From NCBI RefSeq assembly GCF_000797445.1, contig NZ_JSWF01000028.1, positions 1-64,000 on the forward strand: 64,000 nucleotides of DNA. Direction: 5' to 3'. The stretch's first letter is position 1. The number at the start of each line of letters is the position of its first letter. The DNA comes from Lacinutrix jangbogonensis. GTDB lineage: Bacteria > Bacteroidota > Bacteroidia > Flavobacteriales > Flavobacteriaceae. Under the pieces are notes generated by a model. The model was not told the DNA's origin, did not search any database, and saw nothing but the letters and a program-made list of their open reading frames with translations. A program made the translations under genes and the position numbers. Positions 1-9,002 of the stretch are shown here, in pieces.

Positions 1-75
1 TAAAACAGAATTAGATTCTAATAAAAACGAACACGTCTGACACCTATTTTAAGCTAGACAAAAACAACAAGTTAT

Positions 76-99
76 GAAGCCTTTTACTGCTTCTTTTTT
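76..99 (+). terminator. Weak possible terminator hairpin
   Basis: A short inverted repeat GAAGC/GCTTC with an 8-base loop is followed by six T residues. It could end transcription of a plus-strand gene lying before the window. The stem is only five pairs, so this is tentative. The rest of bases 1-117 shows no gene that I recognise. Confidence 0.3.
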
Positions 100-117
100 A
101 TGTCGTTTTAAAGTGTA

Positions 118-1023
118 TTATCCTTTTAAAAATTCATTTATAAATTTGATTTTCCTGTTTTTAGTCAAGCTATTATGATTCCTCAATTTGTTTTTTAAAT
201 CTGAAAAATGACCATCAATCATATTTGTTGTATTAGGTATATTTTGATCGAAATTATCATACCAAGTAAAGAGCCATTTTATATTTGTGTTTAGACTTCT
301 ATAAGCACTTCTGAGTCGTTTATGAGTATAGTAACTTTTTCCTGTTTCGAGGTTTGTAGTGCGCTCATTTAGGAAGCATTCCCATTTTGTAAACCATAAT
401 CCTAAGCCTCCAGCAAAAGATTCTTTATCGTTCTGTTTTAACAAGCTTACAAGTGCTTTAAGCTCAATTGAAGCAGGCATCTTAGGGTTTTTAGTTATGT
501 ATGGTCTTATGGTTGCAACCTGATGAAACTGACAAAGCTGTACAGGTAAATTCTTAAACAATCCTAGAAGTCCCTTTCTTCCATCACAGACAATTGCAAC
601 TATAATATAGCCTCTTGATATGAGGTGATTAACACCTTCTAAGTAAAGTGTATTAGTTTCTGAACGGACATAATACCAAAGTAGATTTTCTTTGGTGTAG
701 GCGTCCTTAAATAACATCAAACCAAAGCTTCTACCCCAATAGGTTGTATCCATTAAAACTACAATTTTCCTCGGAATGCGCTCTGGAATTGTAACCTTGT
801 ATAAATCCATTTTTCGCTGGATAGTTCTCTTAGAACATCCGTGCTTTCTAGCAAGTTGCTGGTAAGTCTGTTTTCCTTTAGTATAGTCTTCCCAAATGAT
901 AGCAGGAATGACTTGTTTTCCTCCTGTAAAAAACGTGCCGCAGGATAAACATTTGTAGCGTTGTTTTTCATTTCTAATCCCATATTTTTTGGTTAGGGAA
1001 CTCTTACAATAAACACATTTTTT
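118..1023 (-). pseudogene. Transposase with N-terminal zinc ribbon and DDE-type domain; no start codon for the full reading frame
   Basis: The open frame runs from just after an in-frame TAA at 1024-1026 down to the TAA at 118-120, about 301 codons. The upstream part encodes two CxxC pairs (KCVYCK, then KCLSCG about 20 residues on), a helix-turn-helix-like stretch ending CSKRTIQRK, and then an RNase H-like transposase domain starting with DTTYWG. This layout resembles the IS256-like transposases with an extra zinc-binding head that are common in Flavobacteriaceae. The zinc ribbon has no in-frame ATG, GTG or TTG before it; the first ATG is at 810, which would give 230 residues without the DNA-binding head. 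An out-of-frame ATG next to a run of eight A residues suggests a small frameshift or deletion at the start. No convincing terminal inverted repeats or target duplication are visible at either side, so it is probably a decaying IS copy. The C-terminal end looks complete. Confidence 0.7.
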
Positions 1024-1092
1024 TTATTCAAAGCCTTTGATTTACTACAAACCTAATCAATATAAGGGCTAACAAGATTATCAGCAACCATT

Positions 1093-1404
1093 TTGTCTAT
1101 TACATCAACATTTTATACTTTAATAGCAGTTTGGTGTGGTTATAAAAGTTGGAAATTAAATAAGCTATTTAAAAGTAGAAAAGGAGAGTCAAACAAAAAA
1201 TGGATGCTTGAAGATCTTATTTTTAAGCAAGCTGGAGGAACCACATTAATATTTTTGTCCCAATTACATATGGTGTTTGATATTTCAGAAGAATTCTCGA
1301 ACAATACCTATGCTGTTTTAGCTTTAGCATCCGTTTTTACAATTTTAGTCTTAGTAAACTATATTAGCCTAGAATTACTTCCAAACAAATCCAAAAACTA
1401 CTAA
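1093..1404 (+). CDS. Small membrane protein of unknown function, possibly 5'-truncated
   Basis: I do not recognise this protein. About 103 residues from a TTG start; the frame is open from 1066, so a few more residues are possible, but there is no ATG. It has a hydrophobic N-terminal segment, a basic patch (KLNKLFKSRKG), and two further hydrophobic stretches near residues 50-60 and 78-95, so two to three membrane passes are likely. It starts some 70 bases beyond the defective transposase gene. The lack of a good start codon and ribosome site suggests the true 5' end may have been removed by the insertion event. The DUF5687 permease begins 80 bases downstream on the same strand, but nothing shows that the two are functionally linked. 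Confidence 0.45.
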   Translation: MSITSTFYTLIAVWCGYKSWKLNKLFKSRKGESNKKWMLEDLIFKQAGGTTLIFLSQLHMVFDISEEFSNNTYAVLALASVFTILVLVNYISLELLPNKSKNY

Positions 1405-1486
1405 AAGAAACTTATCCAGAATTTTCTTTGTAACAAAGTGAAGACTTTAGACACTAACAAATAAACCAAACCAATAAACCAAGCTC

Positions 1487-2962
1487 ATGCTCAAAAATTT
1501 TATAAGTCTTGAATGGAAATCATTTTTTAGATCAGCTTCTTTTAAAGTCAATATTGCGCTTAAAATACTCATGATTATTGGAGTGTTTTTTATGCTCTTA
1601 TATGCATTAGCAATGGGTGTTGGGGCTTACTTTGTTATTGAAAAATATGTAGATCCAGATCCATTAAAAATTATTAACAAGTTTCTAATTTTCTATATTC
1701 TAGTAGATCTAGTCATGCGTTATTTTATCCAGAAAATGCCAATAGTAAATATTAAACCACTATTGTATTTACCATTAAAAAAAGATCAAATAGTAAGTTT
1801 TGGTATTAACAAAACAATGATTTCGTTTTTTAATATTATCCATGCTTTCTTTTTTATTCCGTTTTCTATTGTTTTAGTGGTTAAAGGTCAACACGACATT
1901 GTTAATGTGATAGGTTGGCATTTGGCTATGCTAGGTTTGTTTTATTCTAATAACTTTATAAATATTTTTGTAAATAGTAAAGACATCGTTTTTTACTCTA
2001 TAATAGTTGTTTTAGCCACTTTTGGCGCACTAACTTATTTTGATATTTTCGACATTACTACATTTACTGCTCCAATTTTTGAAGCTTTTTATAATCAGCC
2101 TTATTTGGCAATTATTCCATTAGTTTTGGCATTTCTGTTATATAAAATGGCATTTAGTCATTTTAGAAAAAACTTTTATTTAGACGCAGGACTTGCAAAG
2201 AAAGTCGCCATTGCCGAAACAGATAATATGGCTTGGCTAGATCGTTTTGGTAGTGTTTCAATATTCCTTAAAAACGATATTAAGCTTATAAAAAGAAATA
2301 AACGCTCTAAAACAACAGTATTAATGAGTGTTCTTTTTATCTTTTATGGGTTACTATTTTTTACCGGATACATAGAGGCTTACGATGGTCCTTTTTGGCG
2401 CATTTTTGCCGGTGTTTTTGTCTCTGGTGGCTTTCTATTTAGTTTCGGACAATTTGTACCAAGTTGGGATAGCGCCTATTATCCTTTAATGATGAGCCAG
2501 AATATTCGCTATAAAGAATATCTAGAATCTAAATGGTACTTAATGGTTATTGCAACAATAATCTCTACTGTTTTAGCTTCGTTTTACCTTTATCTTGGTT
2601 GGCAAGCTTATGCCGCAGTGGTTGCTGGTGCTATTTATAATATTGGCGTAAATTCACACATGGTACTTTGGGGAGGTGCATATATTAAAACGCCTATAGA
2701 TTTATCGTCTAATAAAAAGGCTTTTGGAGACAAAAAATCTTTCAATTTAAAGACTCTATTGTTAACCATTCCAAAATTAGTATTACCGGTGGGGATTTAT
2801 GCTGCTGGTCATTTTGCCCATGGAGAAATACTAGGATTTATTTTAGTAGCTGTTGCAGGGTTTTTTGGATTTTTATTCAAAAATAAAGTCTTCAGTATAA
2901 TAGAAAAAATTTATAAAGCAGAGAAGTATAAAACCTTAGCTGCATACAAACAAACCAACTAA
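1487..2962 (+). CDS. DUF5687-family ABC exporter permease
   Basis: A 491-residue polytopic inner-membrane protein with about ten to twelve hydrophobic segments. The N-terminal LEWKSFFRSASFK stretch followed by alternating membrane helices and a central basic loop (KNDIKLIKRNKRSKT, about residues 262-276) fits the DUF5687 family of Bacteroidota, the usual membrane partners of single ABC ATPases. The ATPase gene starts 6 bases after its stop codon, so the two are surely co-transcribed and form a one-permease, one-ATPase exporter. The substrate is unknown. No periplasmic partner is present, which favours export of a small molecule or peptide rather than uptake. Confidence 0.85.
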   Translation: MLKNFISLEWKSFFRSASFKVNIALKILMIIGVFFMLLYALAMGVGAYFVIEKYVDPDPLKIINKFLIFYILVDLVMRYFIQKMPIVNIKPLLYLPLKKDQIVSFGINKTMISFFNIIHAFFFIPFSIVLVVKGQHDIVNVIGWHLAMLGLFYSNNFINIFVNSKDIVFYSIIVVLATFGALTYFDIFDITTFTAPIFEAFYNQPYLAIIPLVLAFLLYKMAFSHFRKNFYLDAGLAKKVAIAETDNMAWLDRFGSVSIFLKNDIKLIKRNKRSKTTVLMSVLFIFYGLLFFTGYIEAYDGPFWRIFAGVFVSGGFLFSFGQFVPSWDSAYYPLMMSQNIRYKEYLESKWYLMVIATIISTVLASFYLYLGWQAYAAVVAGAIYNIGVNSHMVLWGGAYIKTPIDLSSNKKAFGDKKSFNLKTLLLTIPKLVLPVGIYAAGHFAHGEILGFILVAVAGFFGFLFKNKVFSIIEKIYKAEKYKTLAAYKQTN

Positions 2963-2968
2963 TAAGTT

Positions 2969-3676
2969 ATGATAACAACATCAAACCTTTCGAAAACATA
3001 CAACGGAGTTACTGTTTTAAATATAGAAAATTTAGACATTCCTAAAGGACAGAGTTTTGGATTAGTAGGAAATAATGGAGCAGGAAAAACAACCTATTTC
3101 AGTTTGCTATTAGATCTTATTCAACCAACAACTGGACATATTAAGAACAATAATGTAATGGTGAATGAAAGTGAAGACTGGAAACCATTTACTTCAGCTT
3201 TTATAGATGAAACATTCCTGATTGGTTATCTTACAGCCGAAGAATATTTTTATTTTATTGGCGAACTTCGTGGACAAAAGAAAGAAGAGGTTGATACACT
3301 TCTCGCTGAATTTCAAGATTTTTTCCACGGCGAAATTCTTAAACAAAAAAAATATTTAAGAGATTTAAGTAAAGGAAACCAAAAGAAAGTAGGTATTGTT
3401 GCCGCACTTATTGGAAACCCAGAAGTTATTATTCTCGACGAACCTTTTGCAAACTTAGATCCTACAACACAAATTAGATTAAAAGGTATTATTAAAGATT
3501 TAGCACAAAAGCAAGGTGTAACTGTTTTGGTATCTAGTCACGATTTACTGCACGTTACTGATGTTTGCGAACGTATTGTAGTGTTAGAAAAAGGTGAGGT
3601 TATTAAAGATTTAGAAACTAGTGCAGCGACTTTAAAAGAGTTAGAAGCGCATTTTTCTGGTGTGGCAGAGGTTTAA
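2969..3676 (+). CDS. ABC transporter ATP-binding protein, partner of the DUF5687 permease
   Basis: A 235-residue single nucleotide-binding domain with all expected motifs: Walker A GNNGAGKT (34-41), a signature motif in variant form LSKGNQ (133-138), Walker B IILDEP (154-159) followed by a D-loop NLD, and the switch histidine at residue 191 (SSHD). It energises the membrane protein encoded 6 bases upstream. The Asn in the signature position (LSKGNQ instead of LSGGQ) is common in the Bacteroidota exporter ATPases of the CcmA class. The region after it, 3677-3905, holds no gene that I can see. Confidence 0.9.
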   Translation: MITTSNLSKTYNGVTVLNIENLDIPKGQSFGLVGNNGAGKTTYFSLLLDLIQPTTGHIKNNNVMVNESEDWKPFTSAFIDETFLIGYLTAEEYFYFIGELRGQKKEEVDTLLAEFQDFFHGEILKQKKYLRDLSKGNQKKVGIVAALIGNPEVIILDEPFANLDPTTQIRLKGIIKDLAQKQGVTVLVSSHDLLHVTDVCERIVVLEKGEVIKDLETSAATLKELEAHFSGVAEV

Positions 3677-3905
3677 TTTATAAGAATTCCTTTAGACTCT
3701 CTCCTTGAAGGTTTCTGTAGAAATTGGTGTTTCCGTGAAATAGAGAATCTAAAACATAGATTTTTTTAAAACCTTGTGTTTTTATGGTCAGATTATTGCT
3801 AATATTTAGTAAATCCAAAAAAGATGCTTATTTTTACGTGCTTATCTAATAGCTAACAATATCCGTTTAAGTTTAAAGTTATGTATTAGACTAAATACAA
3901 CACCG

Positions 3906-6458
3906 TTGAAAAAAGTTAAAAAATCCATATTATTTATAGCCGTTTCTGCCCTAATAATTACAGGTTGTTCGCGTAAAAACGACAGTTTTATTAGCAGAAA
4001 CTTCCATGCTGTAACTACAGAATATAACATATTGTATAATGGTTTTATTGCTTTAGAGAAAGGGCGTGAAACTTTAAACGAAGCTTATAAAGACAACTAT
4101 TGGGATATTTTACCAGTAGAGCGTATGCAAATACTTGATGATATTATGCTGCCTGGTGAGTCTAAAAACTCAAATTTCAAAACTTCAGAAGAGAAAGCGG
4201 TAAAAGCCATACAAAAACATGGTATGAATATTCAAGGTAAAGAACACAATCCACAAATAGACGAAGCTTATATTCTTTTAGGAAAATCTCGTTATTTCGA
4301 TCAGCGTTTTGTGCCAGCTTTAGAGGCTTTTAACTACATTTTATATAAATACCCAGCAAGTAGTAACATTAATCAAGCACGAATTTGGAGAGAAAAAACC
4401 AATATGCGTTTAGAGAATGATGTGTTGGCTATTAAAAACATAAAAACACTCTTAGAACAAGAAGAATTAGAAGGCCAAGATTTAGCAGATGCTTCTTCAA
4501 CAATGGCGCAAGCATATATTAATACCAAATCTATTGATAGTGCTTTAACACAAATTGTAATTGCTGCAGAGTCTACTAAAAAACCTAGTGAAGAAGGTAG
4601 ATACTACTTTATTCAAGGTCAGTTGTATAATGCCTTGCAAGACAAAGACAGTGCAAACATTGCTTTTGATAGAGTAATTGATTTAAATAGAAAAATTCCA
4701 CGTAAATACTTAATTAGTGCTCACGTAGAAAAAGCTAAAAATTTCGATTATGAAAAAGGGAATAAACTAGAATTTATAACCTATTTAACAGATCTTGAGG
4801 AAGATAGAGAGAATAGACCCTTTTTAGATCAGATTTATCATCAAGTGGCTCAGTATCATTTAAAACAGAAGTCAGATTCTTTAGCGATTACTTACTACAA
4901 CAAATCGATTCGCACCAATTCTCAGGATAAAATTTTAATGGCAAGAAATTACGAGATTCTTGGCGATATGAGTTTCGATGTTAATAACTACAAAGTAGCA
5001 GGCGCATATTATGATAGTACAATGACGAAAATGGTTAAAAACAGTAAGCCATATAGAATCATTAAGCGTAAAAGAGAAAATCTAGACGATGTTATTTATT
5101 ATGAAGGTGTAGCAGAAGCGAACGATAGTATCATTCGTTTGGTGAAAATGAGTGAACCAGAAAGACAACGTTTTTTTGAGGATTATGTTGCTAATTTAAA
5201 GTTAGAAAAAGAAGCAGAGGCGGAGCGTTTAGCGATAGAAAAACAGAAAAAAGGTTTGGTTCAAAATAATTCGGGACAAAACGAAGGCAAGACCTTTAAA
5301 TCAAAAGGAGGTCCTACTAAGCCTTCAAAGTTTTATTTCTATAACGACCAAACGGTTGCTTATGGAAAAAACCAGTTTCAGCGTATTTGGGGAGAAAGAG
5401 AAAATGCAGATAATTGGAGATGGTCAGACGGTGGCTCTAAGTCAAATAAACCTACAATTGTTTCTAAAGTTAATGATTCAATTGTAAAAGATGATGTGTT
5501 ATTAGATCCAAAATTTTATTTAGCCAAGATTCCTTCAGATGCGAAAGTAATCGATAGCATTTCAAAGCAGCGTAATTTAGCTTACTTTCAATTAGGATTA
5601 ATTTACAAGGAGAAATTTAAAGAATACGACCTGTCAAAATCAAAATTCACAGATTTATTAAATAACAATCCGGAAGAACGTTTAATATTACCATCGCAAT
5701 ACAATTTGTTTAAAATGTATGAAACTTTAGGAAACACTGCAGAAGCAGATATTCTTAAAAACAAAATTATTTCTAATTATCCAGACTCCCGTTACGCAAA
5801 AATTTTAAGCAATCCAGAGGTAGCTTTAGCAAAAGACAAAAGTAGTCCAGAAAGTATTTACGAGGACACTTACAAGCAATTTGAAGCACAAGAATTTCAA
5901 ACAGTCATTACTACGTGCGAAAAATATATTATAACATTCGAAGGCGATGATATTGTGCCTAAATTTGAACTTTTAAAAGCCTTTGCAAAAGGAAGACTAG
6001 AGGGTTTTGTTGCTTATAAGAAAGCAATTAACGATGTTGTTGTAAATTATGCCAATACTCAAGAGGCTATTCAAGCTCAAGCTATTTTGAACACGTCTAT
6101 AAAAGAATTGCAAAAAACAGAATTTGAAGACGATGCTAGCGCAACAAAATGTAAAGTTGTATATCAGTTTTTAAGTACTGATAAAATTGAAATTGATGAT
6201 TTTAAGAAAGTTCTAGACGAAACACTTAATGCAGCGAAATACAATAATATGTCAACCTCTATAGATATTTATACTAAAGATCAAACATTTGTTGTTGTAC
6301 ATGGATTAAGAAGCATAGAAACCGCAAGAGAATTTACATCTTTATTTCCTACGAAACTAAAAGAAAAAATTGAACGTCCGTTTTTTGGGATTTCGACTAA
6401 CAATTATAGAATACTTCAAATTCATAAAAATTTACAAGCTTATACTGCTAATCAATAA
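3906..6458 (+). CDS. sprE: SprE/PorW-like lipoprotein, type IX secretion and gliding
   Basis: An 850-residue lipoprotein starting at TTG. The signal peptide ends in the lipobox IITGC, with the lipidated Cys at 21. The mature part begins with a conserved region (RNFHAVTTEYNILYNG) and is followed by many helical repeats of TPR type. This matches SprE of Flavobacterium and PorW of Porphyromonas, a lipoprotein needed for a working type IX secretion machine and for gliding. The C-terminal part, about 600-850, contains further TPR-like repeats. A bactofilin gene follows after 27 bases and the F1Fo genes lie beyond. I assign the family on overall architecture and recognisable N-terminal sequence. 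The TTG start is supported by the correctly placed signal peptide. Confidence 0.82.
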   Translation: MKKVKKSILFIAVSALIITGCSRKNDSFISRNFHAVTTEYNILYNGFIALEKGRETLNEAYKDNYWDILPVERMQILDDIMLPGESKNSNFKTSEEKAVKAIQKHGMNIQGKEHNPQIDEAYILLGKSRYFDQRFVPALEAFNYILYKYPASSNINQARIWREKTNMRLENDVLAIKNIKTLLEQEELEGQDLADASSTMAQAYINTKSIDSALTQIVIAAESTKKPSEEGRYYFIQGQLYNALQDKDSANIAFDRVIDLNRKIPRKYLISAHVEKAKNFDYEKGNKLEFITYLTDLEEDRENRPFLDQIYHQVAQYHLKQKSDSLAITYYNKSIRTNSQDKILMARNYEILGDMSFDVNNYKVAGAYYDSTMTKMVKNSKPYRIIKRKRENLDDVIYYEGVAEANDSIIRLVKMSEPERQRFFEDYVANLKLEKEAEAERLAIEKQKKGLVQNNSGQNEGKTFKSKGGPTKPSKFYFYNDQTVAYGKNQFQRIWGERENADNWRWSDGGSKSNKPTIVSKVNDSIVKDDVLLDPKFYLAKIPSDAKVIDSISKQRNLAYFQLGLIYKEKFKEYDLSKSKFTDLLNNNPEERLILPSQYNLFKMYETLGNTAEADILKNKIISNYPDSRYAKILSNPEVALAKDKSSPESIYEDTYKQFEAQEFQTVITTCEKYIITFEGDDIVPKFELLKAFAKGRLEGFVAYKKAINDVVVNYANTQEAIQAQAILNTSIKELQKTEFEDDASATKCKVVYQFLSTDKIEIDDFKKVLDETLNAAKYNNMSTSIDIYTKDQTFVVVHGLRSIETAREFTSLFPTKLKEKIERPFFGISTNNYRILQIHKNLQAYTANQ

Positions 6459-6485
6459 ATTAGCAAAATCTTAAAATTAACAATC

Positions 6486-6887
6486 ATGTTTTCTGATAAT
6501 AAAAAAAGTAAACAACAAGAACATTGTTCAATTCAAAATGTAATTGCTAAAGGCACCAAAATATTTGGCACCTTTTCTAGTGAAGGTGATATAAGGATAG
6601 ATGGTATAATAGAAGGAGATGTTAGAACACCTGGAAAAGTTGTTGTTGGTAAAACAGGAGAAATTCATGGTTCTTTACAAAGTGGTAATGCACACTTTGA
6701 GGGCAAATTCACTGGTAAATTAAAACTCACAGGAACACTAACTTTAAAAGCCTCTGCGCATATAGAAGGTGAAGTTGTTATAGAAAAATTAGCTATAGAA
6801 CCTGGAGCAACATTTAACGTATCGTGCGTTATGAAATCTACAGTAAAAGATATTAAAGGTGAGCAAAAAGGAAAGAAAACGGCTTAG
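6486..6887 (+). CDS. Bactofilin (polymer-forming cytoskeletal protein)
   Basis: A 133-residue protein with a short polar head and a central right-handed beta-helix marked by glycine- and valine-rich repeats (GTKIFGTFSSEGDIRIDG, then IEGDVRTPGKVVVG). This is the bactofilin domain, which self-assembles without nucleotides into filaments on the inner face of the membrane and helps to position wall or motility machinery. It begins 27 bases after the SprE-like gene and overlaps the next gene by 29 bases, so it sits in a translationally coupled series. Its length is normal for the family. Confidence 0.88.
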   Translation: MFSDNKKSKQQEHCSIQNVIAKGTKIFGTFSSEGDIRIDGIIEGDVRTPGKVVVGKTGEIHGSLQSGNAHFEGKFTGKLKLTGTLTLKASAHIEGEVVIEKLAIEPGATFNVSCVMKSTVKDIKGEQKGKKTA

Positions 6888-7080
6888 TCCTTATTTAAGA
6901 TTTACCTCTGTTGCTTTCCAAATGGGAGGAACTATTTGGCTAGGAAACATGCTAGGCGCATGGTTAGATACTAAATACCAAACAAATTATTGGGAAAATA
7001 TAATTACACTCTTTGCAGTTTTCGTAGCTATGTACTTAGTTATAAGTCAAGTTTTAAAAATTTCTAAAGACAATGATTAA
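6859..7080 (+). CDS. AtpZ/AtpI-family ATP synthase assembly-associated protein
   Basis: A 73-residue inner-membrane protein from a GTG start that overlaps the end of the bactofilin gene by 29 bases in another frame. A basic N-terminus (SKKERKRLSPYLRF) is followed by two membrane helices; the first carries the GGTIWLGNMLGAWLD glycine-rich motif typical of AtpZ/AtpI proteins. Members of this family assist c-ring assembly or conduct Mg2+/Ca2+ beside the F1Fo complex. Its place just before the atp genes supports that role. Its stop overlaps the start of the next gene by 8 bases. Confidence 0.8.
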   Translation: MSKKERKRLSPYLRFTSVAFQMGGTIWLGNMLGAWLDTKYQTNYWENIITLFAVFVAMYLVISQVLKISKDND

Positions 7081-7459
7081 AAAAATTAGTATCTATTTAG
7101 TGTCTTTTTTTGCTTTACTGGTAGTTGCTTTCAATCTTCATTGCTATACCTTAGTTGCTTACAAAACAAACTTAAGATTATCTTTATTAGAAGTTTATAT
7201 TTTTCATTGTGTTATTTCATTTGTAATTAGTATTGGTTTTTTATTGCTTTCTAATTCTATAAAGTGGTCTTCGCAATTAGGGTTTATCTATGTTTTTACT
7301 TTTATAACCAAGCTTATGCTTTTTGTAGTAGCTTTTAAAGACAGTATTTTTTCAATTGAAAAATTAACTAAAACGGAAAGTTTAAACCTGCTAATTCCAG
7401 TCTTCCTTTTTCTTTTTTTAGAAGTCTATTTTATAACTAAGATTTTGAATAAGAAATAG
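7073..7459 (+). CDS. Four-helix membrane protein beside atpB (DUF6168-like)
   Basis: A 128-residue very hydrophobic protein with four predicted membrane helices and short loops. It overlaps the AtpZ-like gene by 8 bases (ATGATTAA) and lies where atpI is found in other bacteria. It resembles the small DUF6168 proteins of Flavobacteriia; this name is from memory and is not certain. A function in ATP synthase assembly or proton/ion balance is inferred from position only. The atpB promoter lies between its end and atpB. Confidence 0.65.
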   Translation: MIKKISIYLVSFFALLVVAFNLHCYTLVAYKTNLRLSLLEVYIFHCVISFVISIGFLLLSNSIKWSSQLGFIYVFTFITKLMLFVVAFKDSIFSIEKLTKTESLNLLIPVFLFLFLEVYFITKILNKK

Positions 7460-7506
7460 CTGAAAAGTTATTAAAGAAAAATTAATTTTATTTTCAAATA
7501 ATTACA

Positions 7507-7514
7507 TACCTTTG
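7507..7514 (+). promoter_or_regulatory. Bacteroidota-type promoter (-7 box) for the atp operon
   Basis: TACCTTTG matches the TAnnTTTG -7 consensus of Bacteroidota sigma-A promoters. It is 41 bases before the atpB ATG. No good -33 TTG is visible at the expected distance, only a T-rich stretch. Confidence 0.6.
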
Positions 7515-7554
7515 CACGGAATTTAAAAACGCAGTTTTTTTGATTTTTTTAACA

Positions 7555-8682
7555 ATGAAGGTAGCCAAACAAACGTTTAAATTTTTCGTCCTCATATCAA
7601 TGCTTTTTGCAAGTACTTTTGCAATGGCTGATACTCCTATTAATAAAGATGGAGATGATGGAGGTCAAGTAGATACAAAAAAAGAGGTTGAAGATTACAT
7701 TCTTCACCACATTCAAGATTCTCACGATTTTTCTTTATTCTCTTACACAAGTGATGCAGGAGAACGTAAGCACTTTGGTTTTCCATTGCCTGTAATAGTA
7801 TGGTCTAGTAATGGACTGGTTTCATTTATGTCTTCAGAATTTCATCACAATGATGATGGAAGCGTAATTGTTGAGAAAAACGGAGTAAAACTTGTAAAAA
7901 GTCACTCTAAAATTCTTGAATTAGATGCAGGAGCTTCAGCAGTAAGCTATGATGCAGAGCATCATGCAACAAACGCACATAGAGTGTGGGATTTTTCAAT
8001 CACAAAAAGTGTTTTTGGTGTTTTAGTTATTGGACTATTAATGTTATTCTGGTTTTCTGGTTTAGCAAGACAATATAAAAAGAAGCAAATACCAACAGGT
8101 TTTGGACGTGTATTAGAGCCTTTAGTTTTATACGTAAGAGACGAAATTGCAAGACCAAACATTGGAGAAAAACATTATAGAAGATTTACAGGTTATTTAT
8201 TAACGGTATTTTTCTTCATTTGGATATTAAACCTATTAGGTTTAACACCATTTGGTTTTAATGTAACTGGGCAGTTAGCTGTAACAGCGTGTTTAGCAAT
8301 ATTTACATTAGTAATATATACAGTAAGTGGTAATAAAGACTATTGGATGCACATTTTATGGATGCCAGGAGTACCATATTTAATTCGTCCAGTTTTGGCT
8401 ATTATAGAATTAGCTGGAGCTTTAGTAATCAAGCCATTTTCATTATTAGTACGTTTGTTCGCAAACATTTCAGCAGGTCATATTGTGGTAATGAGTTTAA
8501 TAGCAATTATGTTTACACTAAAAGAATCACTAGGTGTGGTTGGTGCAACAGGATTGTCATTAGTATTATCATTTTTTATAACATTAATTGAGGTTTTAGT
8601 TGCTTTCTTACAAGCTTATATCTTTACAATGCTTTCTGCATTATTTATAGGTATGGCAGTAGCAGAGCACGAGCATCATTAA
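7555..8682 (+). CDS. atpB: F1Fo ATP synthase subunit a, with signal peptide and long N-terminal extension
   Basis: A 375-residue protein starting at the ATG at 7555; a TTG 15 bases earlier is in frame but the ATG directly precedes a good signal peptide (MKVAKQTFKFFVLISMLFAS). Residues about 25-130 form a polar region rich in His and Asp, probably on the outer side of the inner membrane. The usual five-helix subunit a core follows from about residue 150, with the essential arginine in VRLFANISAGH. It makes the proton half-channels against the c-ring. The extension makes it about 100 residues longer than the E. coli protein, a pattern known in Bacteroidota. First gene of the atpBEFHAG operon. 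Confidence 0.95.
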   Translation: MKVAKQTFKFFVLISMLFASTFAMADTPINKDGDDGGQVDTKKEVEDYILHHIQDSHDFSLFSYTSDAGERKHFGFPLPVIVWSSNGLVSFMSSEFHHNDDGSVIVEKNGVKLVKSHSKILELDAGASAVSYDAEHHATNAHRVWDFSITKSVFGVLVIGLLMLFWFSGLARQYKKKQIPTGFGRVLEPLVLYVRDEIARPNIGEKHYRRFTGYLLTVFFFIWILNLLGLTPFGFNVTGQLAVTACLAIFTLVIYTVSGNKDYWMHILWMPGVPYLIRPVLAIIELAGALVIKPFSLLVRLFANISAGHIVVMSLIAIMFTLKESLGVVGATGLSLVLSFFITLIEVLVAFLQAYIFTMLSALFIGMAVAEHEHH

Positions 8683-8696
8683 TACATTTTGTTTAA

Positions 8697-8909
<213 letters not shown>

Positions 8910-9002
8910 GCAGCAATCAAACTTTTAAAACACAAATCTGCAACGGTTGGTTGCAGGTTGTGTTTTTCAAATTAAACAGAAAAATTTTAAATAAATTTAG
9001 AA

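Noticed and set aside
759-983. A 74-residue minus-strand frame with ATG overlapping the transposase gene
   Set aside because: It is out of frame with the zinc ribbon encoded in the same stretch, which clearly continues into the transposase.
1426-1438. CTTTGTAACAAAG palindrome before the DUF5687 gene as an operator
   Set aside because: Thirteen bases in AT-rich DNA without a nearby regulator gene or second copy with the same symmetry; too weak to claim.
7540-7554. TTG as start of atpB
   Set aside because: The ATG at 7555 begins a better signal peptide.
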